A program made the translations under genes and the position numbers. The notes under the pieces are model-generated. The model was given only the letters and a program-made list of their open reading frames with translations, searched no databases and was not told the DNA's origin. Shown piece by piece: positions 25,909 through 34,658 of a stretch of 64,000 nt of DNA. Numbering within the stretch: position 1 is the stretch's first letter; the number at the start of each line of letters is the position of its first letter. The DNA comes from Pseudonocardia oceani (GTDB lineage: Bacteria > Actinomycetota > Actinomycetes > Mycobacteriales > Pseudonocardiaceae): the NCBI RefSeq assembly GCF_019263585.2, contig NZ_JADQDF010000001.1, positions 2,480,001 through 2,544,000 on the forward strand, read 5' to 3'.

Positions 25909-26970
25909 ATGGCTTCAGCGGTAGCCGACCAAGCCGTGCAGGTGAACACGGTTCGAGGTCCCGTGTCGGTTGACGAGCTCGGTATGACCTTGACCCACGA
26001 GCACCTCATCTTCGACTTCACGAAGCGGTTCACGCCGCCCGAGGGCGCCGCCGAACGCAAGCTGTATGGCACACCCGTGGGCCCGTCGATGAACTGGCTA
26101 CTTGCCGACCGTCCGTTCTGCTGCTTCGACAACGGGTGCCAGGACGACCCGCTCGCCACAGCCGCGGAACTCGGGAACTTCAGTGAGGCAGGCGGTCGGA
26201 CAGTCGTCGATTGCACGAACGGAGACTTCGGGCGGGACCCTCTAGCGCTCAAAGAAATCTCCGACAGGTCAGGGATCAACGTCGTGATGGGCTCCGGCTG
26301 GTATGTTCACGGATTTCACGACAGCAGGACCACCTCCGCCAGCGCCGACCAGCTCACCGAGGAGCTCCTGGCCGAGTTCACCGACGGAGTCGGCGACACG
26401 GGACTTGCGCCCGGAGTCATCGGGGAGATCGGGGTCTCGCCTGACTTCACTGACGCGGAGAAGATCCGGCTGCGCGCTGCATCTCGTGCCCAACGCCAGC
26501 TCGGAGTTCCGCTCATGATCCACCTGCCGGGCTGGCAACGTCGAGCCTTCGAGGTACTCGACATCGTGCTGGGCGAGGAGGGAGTTACCCCCGCGGCGGT
26601 CGTCATGTGCCACATGGATCCGTCTGGCCATGACGTGGAATACCAGCGCGCCGTTTCCGATCATGGCGTCTGGCTCGAGTTCGACATGATCGGGATGCCG
26701 TTCTACTACCCTGGGGAAGGTCAGTCTCCCGCCCCTGACCAGACCGCAGCCGCGGTTGCCGGACTGATTCGGGACGGGTACTCCGCACGAATACTACTGA
26801 GCCACGATGTGGCCGCCAAGAGCATGTTGACCTGCAATGGCGGGAACGGATTCGGCTACGTTCCAAAGATTTTCTTGCCTCGCCTGGAGCGTTATGGAGT
26901 GACGCCCGAGGTGGCGGCAGCGCTTCTGACCGCGAACCCCGGACGCCTATTTGCGGCTTCGCGCACCTAG
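25909..26970 (+). CDS. Phosphotriesterase-family metallohydrolase (copy B)
   Basis: A 353-residue paralogue of 6355-7422, with the same ligands: MTLTHEHLIF, VIGEIGVSPDF (bridging Glu), VPLMIHLPGW, VVMCHMDPSG and LLSHDVAAKSM. Both share GGNGFGYVP-type text near the C-terminus and GVWLEFDMIGMPF, so they likely act on the same class of substrate. ATG at 25909 follows GAGGAGAA; an upstream in-frame ATG at 25855 lacks such a site. It is the only plus-strand gene of the copy B set, transcribed divergently from the NAMPT unit through two operator-like sites. Confidence 0.9.
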   Translation: MASAVADQAVQVNTVRGPVSVDELGMTLTHEHLIFDFTKRFTPPEGAAERKLYGTPVGPSMNWLLADRPFCCFDNGCQDDPLATAAELGNFSEAGGRTVVDCTNGDFGRDPLALKEISDRSGINVVMGSGWYVHGFHDSRTTSASADQLTEELLAEFTDGVGDTGLAPGVIGEIGVSPDFTDAEKIRLRAASRAQRQLGVPLMIHLPGWQRRAFEVLDIVLGEEGVTPAAVVMCHMDPSGHDVEYQRAVSDHGVWLEFDMIGMPFYYPGEGQSPAPDQTAAAVAGLIRDGYSARILLSHDVAAKSMLTCNGGNGFGYVPKIFLPRLERYGVTPEVAAALLTANPGRLFAASRT

Positions 26971-27352
26971 AGCGTGTCCCGCGGATCTTGACCGGCAGAT
27001 GCGGTAGACCGAGCGGGTGCTCGATCGTCATGACCTGACCGACACTGAATGGGCTCGGCTGGAGCCCTTGTTGCCCAACCAGACCCCGCGCAGGAGTGGT
27101 CGGTGGGCCGATCACCGGACAGTGATCAACGGGGTGTTCTGGCGGACCCGCTGCGGCCTGCCTTGGCGGGACGTGCCACCGGCCTACGGACACTGGAAGA
27201 CCGTCTACAACCGGCATCGCCGCTGGTCAGGAGATAAAACCTGGTCGGGGGTCCTCGACGAGCTGCGCCGCGACGCCGACCAGCACGAAGGCCCGGGGTG
27301 GACGGTCGGGATCGACTCCGGAGTGGTCCGCGCCCACCAGCACGCCGCCGGC
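26971..27352 (+). mobile_element. Truncated IS5-family element
   Basis: Begins with AGCGTGTCCCGCGGATC-type end sequence and a transposase frame from 27017: [56 protein letters not shown] and [17 protein letters not shown]. The frame stops being IS5-like at about 27352, after the first DDE Asp, where it joins a phage-type gene on the other strand. The right half of the element is missing. Confidence 0.82.
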
Positions 27353-27356
27353 GCGC

Positions 27357-27504
27357 CGTCGTTCTGGTACTTCGCCGACCCCATCCCTTTAAATCGCTTC
27401 GCCAGCGTCAGCGCGTAGCAGTGATCACAGCCAGCAGACACCCGGTCGCACCCGGTTGTCGGGTTCCAGGTCACCTCGGTCCACTCGATCCGAGACCTAC
27501 TCAT
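27357..27504 (-). pseudogene. DUF5131 (phage Gp37/Gp68-like) protein, N-terminal fragment
   Basis: From ATG 27504: [37 protein letters not shown] and KYQNDG, the N-terminus of the phage Gp37/Gp68 (DUF5131) radical-SAM-like family with its cysteine pair. It is cut after about 47 codons by the IS5 remnant. Family function is unknown. Confidence 0.82.
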
Positions 27505-27641
27505 GATCGTGACTCTCCGTTCTGCTGTCTCGCACCGTAGGCGATCACGCCGACGGTTTCCGCGTGTTGCCACGCCTCCGACCGAGCGACGAGGATTCGT
27601 GCTGCACCGCATGGCCGCGACGGTCCGATCTGTCGGCCGGG

Positions 27642-28520
27642 TCATGGCGTGCCCATCCCGGTCCGACAGGCCGGCGGTGAGCGCAACCGTGTACAGGCGG
27701 TTCCGGGCCACTCGAGCAGCCGTGGCCGCGGCCGCCGCGTCGAAAACCGGGCAGCCGGGGCCGGCGGGTACTCACTCCCCCGCCTCCCCGTCCTGTTCAG
27801 GAAGGTCGGGGGCGAATTCGGTGCCGCAGACTTCGGCCCAGCGGCGAGCACGGTCGGTGCCACTCGGATCTTGCGGCCGCACTCGCAGCCGCAAGGCGGC
27901 GGTGTCGGCTTCCTCTCCTTCCTGTCTCCGATCTCCACGGAGCGGTGCAGCCGCAGCACCCGTCCCAACTCGTCGATCACCTCGGCGCTAGGTCTCGCGG
28001 GTGTTGGCGGGGATAGTCGTCGGGGACCACCCGATCCGCGGGTCTTCGTGACCTCGATGCCGAGTTCCCCGGCGAGCGCCTTGAACCTCGCGTTGTGCCA
28101 CCGCCCCTGCCGGGACGTGTCCTTGACGTCGCGGACGTGGGCCAGCGCATGGGCTGCCTCGTGCAGCAGCGCCCCAAGCACGTCGGCCGGCCCCGGGGCC
28201 AGACCCTCACCGCCGACTAACACCTCCGGCAGCCGCACCGCGACCGCGTCGCCGCCCTGCTCGCCGGTGGGCTGGCCGGGGTCGGCCCAGCGCATCGCGG
28301 CGAAGTGCCCCAGCCGCAGACCGCCCGCGTTCCCGATCGAGCCGGCGCCGTGAACCATCACCACCGCCGGAACCTCGGGGTGCCGGGCCCGGATCGCCGC
28401 CCACGCGGATTCGAGTGCCGCCACCATCGGAGCGCGGATCGGCCCGTCCGGTGTTGACACGTACGCGTCAACCACGGCCTGAGCCTCGCGCGCCGGCACG
28501 TCGACGACCGGCGCGGTCAT
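27642..28520 (-). CDS. Putative SprT-like zinc metallopeptidase
   Basis: From ATG 28520 the protein has [40 protein letters not shown] and the zinc motif [15 protein letters not shown] followed by [17 protein letters not shown], as in SprT-type peptidases of actinobacterial mobile elements. Near the C-terminus a zinc ribbon begins ([11 protein letters not shown]), but its second Cys pair appears only in another frame ([17 protein letters not shown] followed by a stop), so a single-base indel near 27840 probably extends the annotated frame wrongly to 27642. The true protein would end near 27778. Starts by ATGA overlap with the upstream small gene. Cellular role unknown. Confidence 0.78.
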   Translation of the reverse strand: MTAPVVDVPAREAQAVVDAYVSTPDGPIRAPMVAALESAWAAIRARHPEVPAVVMVHGAGSIGNAGGLRLGHFAAMRWADPGQPTGEQGGDAVAVRLPEVLVGGEGLAPGPADVLGALLHEAAHALAHVRDVKDTSRQGRWHNARFKALAGELGIEVTKTRGSGGPRRLSPPTPARPSAEVIDELGRVLRLHRSVEIGDRKERKPTPPPCGCECGRKIRVAPTVLAAGPKSAAPNSPPTFLNRTGRRGSEYPPAPAARFSTRRPRPRLLEWPGTACTRLRSPPACRTGMGTP

Positions 28521-28760
28521 CGGGTCACCTCGATCGGGTCGACGATCCCGCCGGCCACGGTGCGGCACAGGGCGGTCCGGTCCGGGTGGGAGAACTGCGC
28601 GACCGGCAACCCGTCGCCCACGCTCCAGATCGCCGGAGGGGCTTCGATCGTGCGGTCGCCGCACCGGGGCAGATCAGGTCGTCGGGGTCGACGAACCACC
28701 GGACGGTGGTCAGGGTGTCGTTTGAGCGTGCACGGTGGCCTCCTGCTCTGGTTGGGCCTG
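28517..28760 (-). pseudogene. Small zinc-ribbon protein with apparent frameshift
   Basis: RWFVDPDDLICP in one frame and CGDRTIEAPPAIWSVGDGLP with FSHPDRTALCR and IVDPIEVTR in the next form one plausible small protein with a CPxCG knuckle, broken by a one-base shift near 28670. Its stop overlaps the start of the metallopeptidase gene. No clear start codon in the first frame. Confidence 0.5.
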
Positions 28761-28811
28761 GTGGCCCGTCCCCTTGGGGCGGCGGGGAGTTGTTTCCCCC
28801 GCCGCCGTAAG

Positions 28812-29063
28812 GCGACCAACCACGGCCGTGGAGGCTCGCGGTCACTGAAGGCAAGCTGGTTCTGCCGGACCCGTCGGGTCCGGTGCGCATCCCGGACCGT
28901 CGGGTCATCGCCCAGGCTCGCGTGGCCCTCGAGGCCCGCCTTGACAACGCGAGGCCCGGCGGGACGGGGCGTGCTGACCGGCGATGGGGTTGTGCGCCTC
29001 GAGCGCTTCAGTGACAGGCGATCAAGGACACTAGGCGCTGAGCGGCATCTGCTGTTCAGCTTG
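28812..29063. other. Gene-free stretch next to the tRNA fragment
   Basis: Contains one GC-rich inverted repeat near 28775-28812 and short open frames with no recognisable start. Nothing else supported. Confidence 0.4.
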
Positions 29064-29108
29064 GGTGGGCCCCCGGGGGATCGAACCCCGAACCCGCGGA
29101 TTAAAAGG
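29064..29108 (-). other. tRNA-Lys 3' end, probable attachment-site fragment
   Basis: On the minus strand the sequence ends TTTTAATCCGCGGGTTCG then GGGTTCGATCCCC and GGGGGCCCACC: anticodon loop with TTT, 3' anticodon strand, T arm and acceptor. The 5' half is absent: sequence before the loop (GATCCC) does not pair with TCCGC. Integrases of actinomycete elements commonly recombine in the 3' part of tRNA genes and leave such a copy. No integrase is in the window. Confidence 0.7.
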
Positions 29109-29286
29109 GATCAGGTTAGGTGCTCACTCTGCTCTGAGCTGGGTAGATCTGAACCAACACATGCCACCGGCGCACACGATGCGCACCCTTGCGCCCGCAT
29201 CTCGTGGCACATGGCGTGGCACGCAGCTTGCTCTTCGGTCGAAGCTGGCCGCGGGCCTATACGCGCCCAAGCCCACGGCTAACTGC

Positions 29287-30120
29287 CTAGGCGGGCGGGC
29301 CGAACAGCTCGAAAACGCGCTCCTCATCGACTGTCCGGGAGTCGATGGCCCAGCGGGCGAGGGCTTCGACGTAGTACGTCGAGTCCTCGTTACGGGGCGC
29401 CTCGTCCATGGACCGAAGGCCCGGGATACCCTCGTTGGACAATCGGTTCCGGAGCCGGTCCAGAGTGGTGCGGACGGTGTCCGGATTCTTGGCGCCAGCC
29501 CGCTCGGCGATCTGGCGGTACGACCGCGGACGCCCACCGGGCTGGGTAAGGATCGGCTCGCATAGCGCGGCGAGGTAGACCAGCTCACGTCCGGTCGGGA
29601 CTCGCGACGGCTTGTAGACTGTTAGACCGTCCGTACTCTGCCGTAGCGTGGGCGGTTCTTCACCGATCGGTTCCAGCCCCGAGCGGACAGGCCGACCCCT
29701 GCGGCCCCCGAGAAGTCCCCGTGCGTCGATCTCCACGGCATATACCGCGCCGTACTTCCCGAAGAGCTCCAGGCGTACCAGCTCGAACGGCATGGTGCCC
29801 ACGACCATGCCCGGTGCCATCCACATCTCCGGCCCGCCGAGGGCCTGGTAGCGGATGGACTGGGTCCTTGACAGGTTCCGGATGAGCGCTCCGTCGGAAA
29901 CCCCGACGATCGATCCAGCCTTACGCGACAACTGAACGTCCGCTTGTCCGATCCTGAGGTCGTTCTCGTCGCCGCGGCCGAAGGTGCACTTCTGGCTGCG
30001 TCCAACAAGCACCCGTGTCTCACCTGCTGTCACCACGGCCGCCGCGACCGGTGCGCCTGATGGGGGTACTCCCACAGCTGAACTCCTCCTCGGTCGAGTA
30101 CTACCGTCGTCGGCATCCAC
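29287..30120 (-). CDS. FHA-domain protein with C-terminal helical (winged-helix-like) domain
   Basis: A 277-residue protein. An FHA phosphothreonine-binding domain is visible near residues 35-120: VLVGRSQKCTFGRGDENDLR, VQLSRKAGSI and LIRNLSRTQSI. The C-terminal half (GRELVYLAALCEPIL, YRQIAERAGAKNPDTVRTTL, DRLRNRLSNEGIPGL) looks like a DNA-binding or helical domain of the kind seen in FHA regulators. It is transcribed divergently from the FHA/kinase/transglycosylase genes and could read the kinase signal and act on transcription (inference). Confidence 0.75.
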   Translation of the reverse strand: MDADDGSTRPRRSSAVGVPPSGAPVAAAVVTAGETRVLVGRSQKCTFGRGDENDLRIGQADVQLSRKAGSIVGVSDGALIRNLSRTQSIRYQALGGPEMWMAPGMVVGTMPFELVRLELFGKYGAVYAVEIDARGLLGGRRGRPVRSGLEPIGEEPPTLRQSTDGLTVYKPSRVPTGRELVYLAALCEPILTQPGGRPRSYRQIAERAGAKNPDTVRTTLDRLRNRLSNEGIPGLRSMDEAPRNEDSTYYVEALARWAIDSRTVDEERVFELFGPPA

Positions 30121-30339
30121 GCCGTCTGTGTTACCGACGGGTAGTTGACCCCTGAGCCGCCGCGGTGGGCGTTCCTGACGTGAAATAGCAACGTGCCCAC
30201 GTCGCGTAACGCCACCGCGCAGTCGCTCGACTACTCAGCAGTGGTGATCACCGTGACGATCTGAGTACAGCCATTCGGCGCAGTGCCCTTCCGCTCCCGG
30301 ACCCCGTCCTCGCTCTCTCGTTCTGAAGACAAGGCAGTA

Positions 30340-31080
30340 ATGGAGACCGTGCTGATCAGCGTAATCGCGTTCGGCCTCGGCCTGTTCTTGGGCGTCCGCT
30401 TGCCAGCGCTGCGCGCGCATCGCGCTACCCCTGCCTGGTGGAGGCAGCTGTGGAGACTGCGCGGGCGTGACCCCCTCGGCGACGTAATACAGCGCCGAGC
30501 GCTGGCCCATGCCCGGCGACCAACGGAGGACGACCGGCTTCAACTCGGCGCACTCGAGGTTCACTGCCACCCGCAGGACCACAGCCTCGTACTGGATCGG
30601 CTTGACCTGCTCGAGCGGGCGATCCGCAGGTCATGCGACGTACACCAAATCGAGATTCGGGCGCCCCGGGTTCTGGCGGCGGTTATCCCCGACACCGCCC
30701 AACCGCCAGGGCTGCCCGACGTCCTCACTCCTCGTTCGGCCCTCGCCTCGACCCGCCCGTATGGAGACGATGCAACCCAGCTGCAGCGGGTACGCCTCGA
30801 GCCGCTTGCCCCCGGCCTGGCCGTCCTCGAGGTACCGCGCTCCGGCGCAGTCCTCGGGCGAGACGCAGGCCTGTGCACGTTGGTCCTGGACGCGCCAACG
30901 ATCTCGCGTGCGCACGCCATCCTGACCCCGCGTCCGGGTCGGCTGGCGGTGCAGGACGCCGAAAGCTCTAACGGAATCATGATCAATGGCGTGTCCGTAC
31001 AGGCGGGATCCCTAGTGCAGGGCGATGTCCTCGGGCTGGGTCGTTCGGTTCGCTTCCGGGTGGTGATCGGCGATGCGTAA
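30340..31080 (+). CDS. Membrane-anchored FHA-domain protein
   Basis: A 246-residue protein with an N-terminal membrane segment (METVLISVIAFGLGLFLGV) followed by a basic region and a C-terminal FHA domain near residues 165-246: VPRSGAVLGRDAGLCTLVLD, TISRAHAILTPR, DAESSNGIMING (the conserved SSNG) and VLGLGRSVRF. The middle region (SLVLDRLDLLERAIRRS) resembles the DUF3662/FhaA-type layout only loosely. ATG at 30340 has AAGG upstream. Its stop overlaps the start of the kinase gene, so the two are translationally coupled; the FHA domain probably docks a phosphorylated partner. Confidence 0.82.
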   Translation: METVLISVIAFGLGLFLGVRLPALRAHRATPAWWRQLWRLRGRDPLGDVIQRRALAHARRPTEDDRLQLGALEVHCHPQDHSLVLDRLDLLERAIRRSCDVHQIEIRAPRVLAAVIPDTAQPPGLPDVLTPRSALASTRPYGDDATQLQRVRLEPLAPGLAVLEVPRSGAVLGRDAGLCTLVLDAPTISRAHAILTPRPGRLAVQDAESSNGIMINGVSVQAGSLVQGDVLGLGRSVRFRVVIGDA

Positions 31081-33544
31081 CGAGGGACTCCCCGTTCACG
31101 AGACCCACGTCGAACCTCCCGTTGCGAAGGCAGGTTGGCCCGCCGGGGACCCGCTACTGGAAGAGGGCGAGGTGCGCCGCCAGCCGGACCGGCGAGTCCG
31201 GCTATGGCAGGCAGGGAACGCCATGGCCTGGCTCGGCGGCGGGGATTGGCGAGAGATCGAGGACCGCACCGAACGCTCGACGTTCCAAATGTCGGGATTC
31301 TTCGTCGTACTCAACGCCCTGATCGCAGGCGTGACGATGGGGCTTGCGATCACCGGTGCCGTGCGTACGAGCGCCTGGGCCGCCCTGCCCGCGATCGTCC
31401 TGTGGGCACTCTTCGTCGGCACCTTCGACCGCGCCATCTCCACGAAGATCGACGACCCGGAGCAGCCGCGGTGGCGCCGCACCGGCGGGTACCTCGTGCG
31501 CGGCCTCTTCACGATCGTGATTGGCGTGATCGTGGCCGAGGCGGCGGGCCTAACCATCTTCGCGAGCAGCATCGAGCGGACGCTCGCTGACAACGTCCAA
31601 GCCCAGATCACCAGCTCCCAGCAGCTGGTCACCGGTGAGCTCGGCACCCCCAGTTCCCGGCAGCGTGAGCTCGACGAGCTGATCGCCCGTCGGCAGGGTC
31701 TCGACGAGTCCGTCCAAACCGCACAGGAGACGCTCGACACCGCGAACGACCAGGCTGCATGCGAACGCAACCCTGGCCCAGGTTGCGCGAATGTGACCGG
31801 CGTTCCGGGCGACGGCCCGCAGACCCGAGCCCGAGACGCGCAGGCTGATCAGGCTCGCGAAGCGCTGAGCGCCGCCACCGACCAGCGTGCCGCGCTGGCG
31901 GACGGGCTGGACCAGGAGATCGCCGCGAAACGCATCTTGCTGGCGGCAGACGCGGCCATGGTGGAGAGACTCGCGCGTTCTGAGAACGGCATCGACGCCC
32001 GCTGGCGGGCGATGCACGACTACACGACCTCGAGCGACGCCGCCCTCGCGTTGCGTCTCCTGTTGGCCGTCGGGCTCATCTTCCTGGACCTGGTCCCACT
32101 ACTGCTGAAGATGCTGCGCGGCCGGGCCGGGCACGACCGTCGGATCCTGGCGGCCCGTCATCGCAACGCCAACGCCCTCCAAGCCCACACTGGCCGCTAC
32201 CACGCGCGGCTCGACCATGAGTCGACCGAACACCAAGCCGATCTCGACGAGCTGGCCGAAGCGGGCGCCATAGCCCGTCGGACCCGCACCGAGAACCTTG
32301 ACTCCGCCGCGCAGGTCGATCGCGGGATCGAGCGTGCAAGACAAGAGAGCCGGCTGGCCGAGGCGCTGGCGGAGATCGAGGTACGAGGCTCGGCGGGCGG
32401 CGTGGGTGGCAGGCTACCCGCGCCGCGGCCCACCCTGTCCATCCCGGTGTGGTGGACCGCCGCGGACGAGAAGCTGATCGGCAAGCGCTTTGGCGTATAC
32501 GAGGCGATCGGCGCGCTCGAGGGCGCGGACCGCAGCGCGTTCGGCCGGATCCTGGTCGGGCGAAACGTCGACAACCACTCGGACAAGGCCGTGATCAAGG
32601 TCGTGGCCGAGGAGTCCGACGGCGCCGCACGCAAGACCGCCACCCGCAAGATGTGGGACGCGGAGGTGGCAGCGGCCCGCAAGCTTCAGTCCCACACAGC
32701 GATAGCTGAGGTGCTCGGCTACGGACACACGCACGGCTACCTGTGGATCGCCTCCCGGCTCTATGCCCCGGGCAGCCTGGTGCGCTGGGTCGAGAGCAGC
32801 GGGCAAGGCCTCTCGTTGATCGACACCGTCATGGTGATGCGCCAGGTCATCGAGGCCTTGCGCTACGCCCATTCCCAGCGGCTGGCGCACGGCGACCTGA
32901 AGCCGCACAACATCGTTCTTGAGGGCATTCGGGTCCGGCTCGTCGATTGGGGTCTAGCTCGTGCCGTAGGGTCCGTCCGAGGCGAGATCAGCACCGGCCG
33001 CCCACAGGGGACGAAATTCTATAGCCCGCCCGAGGCGTTCCTACTCGGGCACTCCGGAGACCAGTACGGAGACCTCTACTCGATCGGCGCCACCTGGTAT
33101 TTCCTGCTTGCTGGGTGCGCGCCGTTCTCGGACCTGCCGGACCTCCCGCACGACATCGTGGCGTTCGCGCACCGCGCTCAGGCAGGCTCGCTGGTTCCGA
33201 CCCCGCTGCTGAACCTGCTCCCCGGGCTGCCACCCGACCTCGCGAGCTTGATTCACCGACTGCTGGCCGGGCAGCCCACGGACCGGGCCCCGATGGACCC
33301 GAAAACCACGGCGGTATCAGCGCTGGCGGAGAAGCTGCTCGACATTGAGCGCAGGCTCACTCCCGCCCAGCGCAACCTCCCTGTGGGTGCCAAGGGAGTT
33401 CAGGAGGCTCAAGGGCCTCAGCTCGTTCACATTGAAGTTCCCATCCCGCGCCCGGCGGAGCCGACTCGTGCGGACAAGCCGTCCGCCCCAGACCGGAACC
33501 TCGCACTGACCCTGCCAGACCCTGCCGAACATCCGTCACCCTGA
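31073..33544 (+). CDS. DUF4407 membrane domain fused to Ser/Thr protein kinase domain
   Basis: An 823-residue protein. Residues about 65-340 form a DUF4407-type region: three membrane segments (MSGFFVVLNALIAGVTMGLA, ALPAIVLWALFVGTF, LFTIVIGVIVAEAAGLTIF), a long charged extracytoplasmic coiled stretch (QAQITSSQQL to DQRAALADGLDQEI) and a fourth segment (LLLAVGLIFLDLVPLLLKML). A further coiled coil leads to a kinase domain from about residue 465: VIKVVAEE (ATP Lys), RLAHGDLKPHNIVL (catalytic Asp, with HGD for HRD), LVDWGLARAV (DWG for DFG) and YSPPEAFLLGHSGDQYGDLY. Catalytic Lys, Asp, Asn and Mg Asp remain, so activity is plausible. Such a DUF4407-kinase fusion is unusual. Confidence 0.85.
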   Translation: MRNEGLPVHETHVEPPVAKAGWPAGDPLLEEGEVRRQPDRRVRLWQAGNAMAWLGGGDWREIEDRTERSTFQMSGFFVVLNALIAGVTMGLAITGAVRTSAWAALPAIVLWALFVGTFDRAISTKIDDPEQPRWRRTGGYLVRGLFTIVIGVIVAEAAGLTIFASSIERTLADNVQAQITSSQQLVTGELGTPSSRQRELDELIARRQGLDESVQTAQETLDTANDQAACERNPGPGCANVTGVPGDGPQTRARDAQADQAREALSAATDQRAALADGLDQEIAAKRILLAADAAMVERLARSENGIDARWRAMHDYTTSSDAALALRLLLAVGLIFLDLVPLLLKMLRGRAGHDRRILAARHRNANALQAHTGRYHARLDHESTEHQADLDELAEAGAIARRTRTENLDSAAQVDRGIERARQESRLAEALAEIEVRGSAGGVGGRLPAPRPTLSIPVWWTAADEKLIGKRFGVYEAIGALEGADRSAFGRILVGRNVDNHSDKAVIKVVAEESDGAARKTATRKMWDAEVAAARKLQSHTAIAEVLGYGHTHGYLWIASRLYAPGSLVRWVESSGQGLSLIDTVMVMRQVIEALRYAHSQRLAHGDLKPHNIVLEGIRVRLVDWGLARAVGSVRGEISTGRPQGTKFYSPPEAFLLGHSGDQYGDLYSIGATWYFLLAGCAPFSDLPDLPHDIVAFAHRAQAGSLVPTPLLNLLPGLPPDLASLIHRLLAGQPTDRAPMDPKTTAVSALAEKLLDIERRLTPAQRNLPVGAKGVQEAQGPQLVHIEVPIPRPAEPTRADKPSAPDRNLALTLPDPAEHPSP

Positions 33545-33635
33545 CCTGCACTGTTCGGGGATGAAGCAGCTTCCATAGCTCTGATCGCGAACCCTGTGAG
33601 CAGTCACCGACCGCTCAGCAGACGGGGCCCCCCAG

Positions 33636-34625
33636 ATGTCCGCACACACCTTTTCGACGCCGGGGTGGCAGCCCCCGGACGACCCCTGCCACCCGCCGCG
33701 CTTCACCGATCCGATACCGCGTGCATCCGGGTACGGCACCCGGGAGCTGCCCCGCGTCGTACCGAACCGGTGCTCGGCGTGTTCGGGCAACCGGGTGCGC
33801 ACCCGCCGCAGGCGCCGCATCTTCGCCATGGTCGCGGCGGCGGCGGCCCTGCCGATGGTACTGATCCTGCTTCTCAGCTTCATGAATCCTGCAACCACTA
33901 TGTTCCGGTTGCTCAACCCGGACAGCACGGTGGCTAAGTGGGTCGACGTCGAGCACATCTCTCGGCACTTCCTGATAACGGTAATGGGTCAGGAGGACCA
34001 GGACCTTCCAACGCGTTGGACCGCGGTCGACCCGAACGACTATCTCAACCGGGTCGCCGCGCACCTGGCGGGCGAGGAGGACCGCTCTGGTTCGACCATT
34101 CCGCAGCAAGTCGCGAAAAACCTGTTCCTGTGGCCGGAGTCCGACGTGCTGCGCAAGGCCCTCGAGGCCCCGCTGTCCGAGGAGGTAGCACTACTGCTCC
34201 CAAACCGCCGGATCCTGGAGATTTACGTCAACACGGCGCAATTTGCACCGCACGTCTACGGGGTATGCGCGGCGAGCTGGTACTACTTCGACCACTCCAG
34301 CCGGACGCTGTCGTTGGACGAATCCGCGATGCTCGCAGGACTACTCCCCTCTCCCTTGCACGTGTACCGCGCCCCAGACGGCGGCATGGCGTTCACCGCC
34401 GATGCTAACGGCAACGGCGTCGCGGACCCGGGCGAAGCCGGCTTCATCAGCGCGAAGGGATACTGGCACGCCCGTGAGCACGCCCCACGCTGGTTTGAGC
34501 AGATGGGCGGCATGCGCGACGGCAGGTTCATCGCCACCGAGGCCCTCGGCATCAGTGGGCGCGCAGACGACCTGCCCGCCGCTGATGACCCCTGCGGCGA
34601 GCGCCCTGCAGGTCTGGCCGGCTGA
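33636..34625 (+). CDS. Monofunctional peptidoglycan glycosyltransferase (GT51)-like protein
   Basis: A 329-residue membrane protein with one N-terminal segment (MVAAAAALPMVLILLLSFM) and a GT51 domain. Family marks: QEDQDLP at the first catalytic Glu site, GSTIPQQVAKNLFLW (GSTITQQLAKNLFL type), RKALEAPLSEEVALLLPNRR, ILEIYVNTAQFAPHVYG and SLDESAMLAGLLPSPL. The first motif lacks the usual F..H of EDxxFxxH, so it is divergent. It could polymerise lipid II at the membrane under control of the kinase upstream. It is followed by the ISL3 composite transposon 33 bp after its stop. Confidence 0.85.
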   Translation: MSAHTFSTPGWQPPDDPCHPPRFTDPIPRASGYGTRELPRVVPNRCSACSGNRVRTRRRRRIFAMVAAAAALPMVLILLLSFMNPATTMFRLLNPDSTVAKWVDVEHISRHFLITVMGQEDQDLPTRWTAVDPNDYLNRVAAHLAGEEDRSGSTIPQQVAKNLFLWPESDVLRKALEAPLSEEVALLLPNRRILEIYVNTAQFAPHVYGVCAASWYYFDHSSRTLSLDESAMLAGLLPSPLHVYRAPDGGMAFTADANGNGVADPGEAGFISAKGYWHAREHAPRWFEQMGGMRDGRFIATEALGISGRADDLPAADDPCGERPAGLAG

Positions 34626-34658
34626 CCCGCTCGGCGAGCGGCAACGAGTCAGCAAACC

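Noticed and set aside
29064..29108. A functional tRNA gene
   Set aside because: The 5' half (acceptor, D arm, 5' anticodon strand) is missing.
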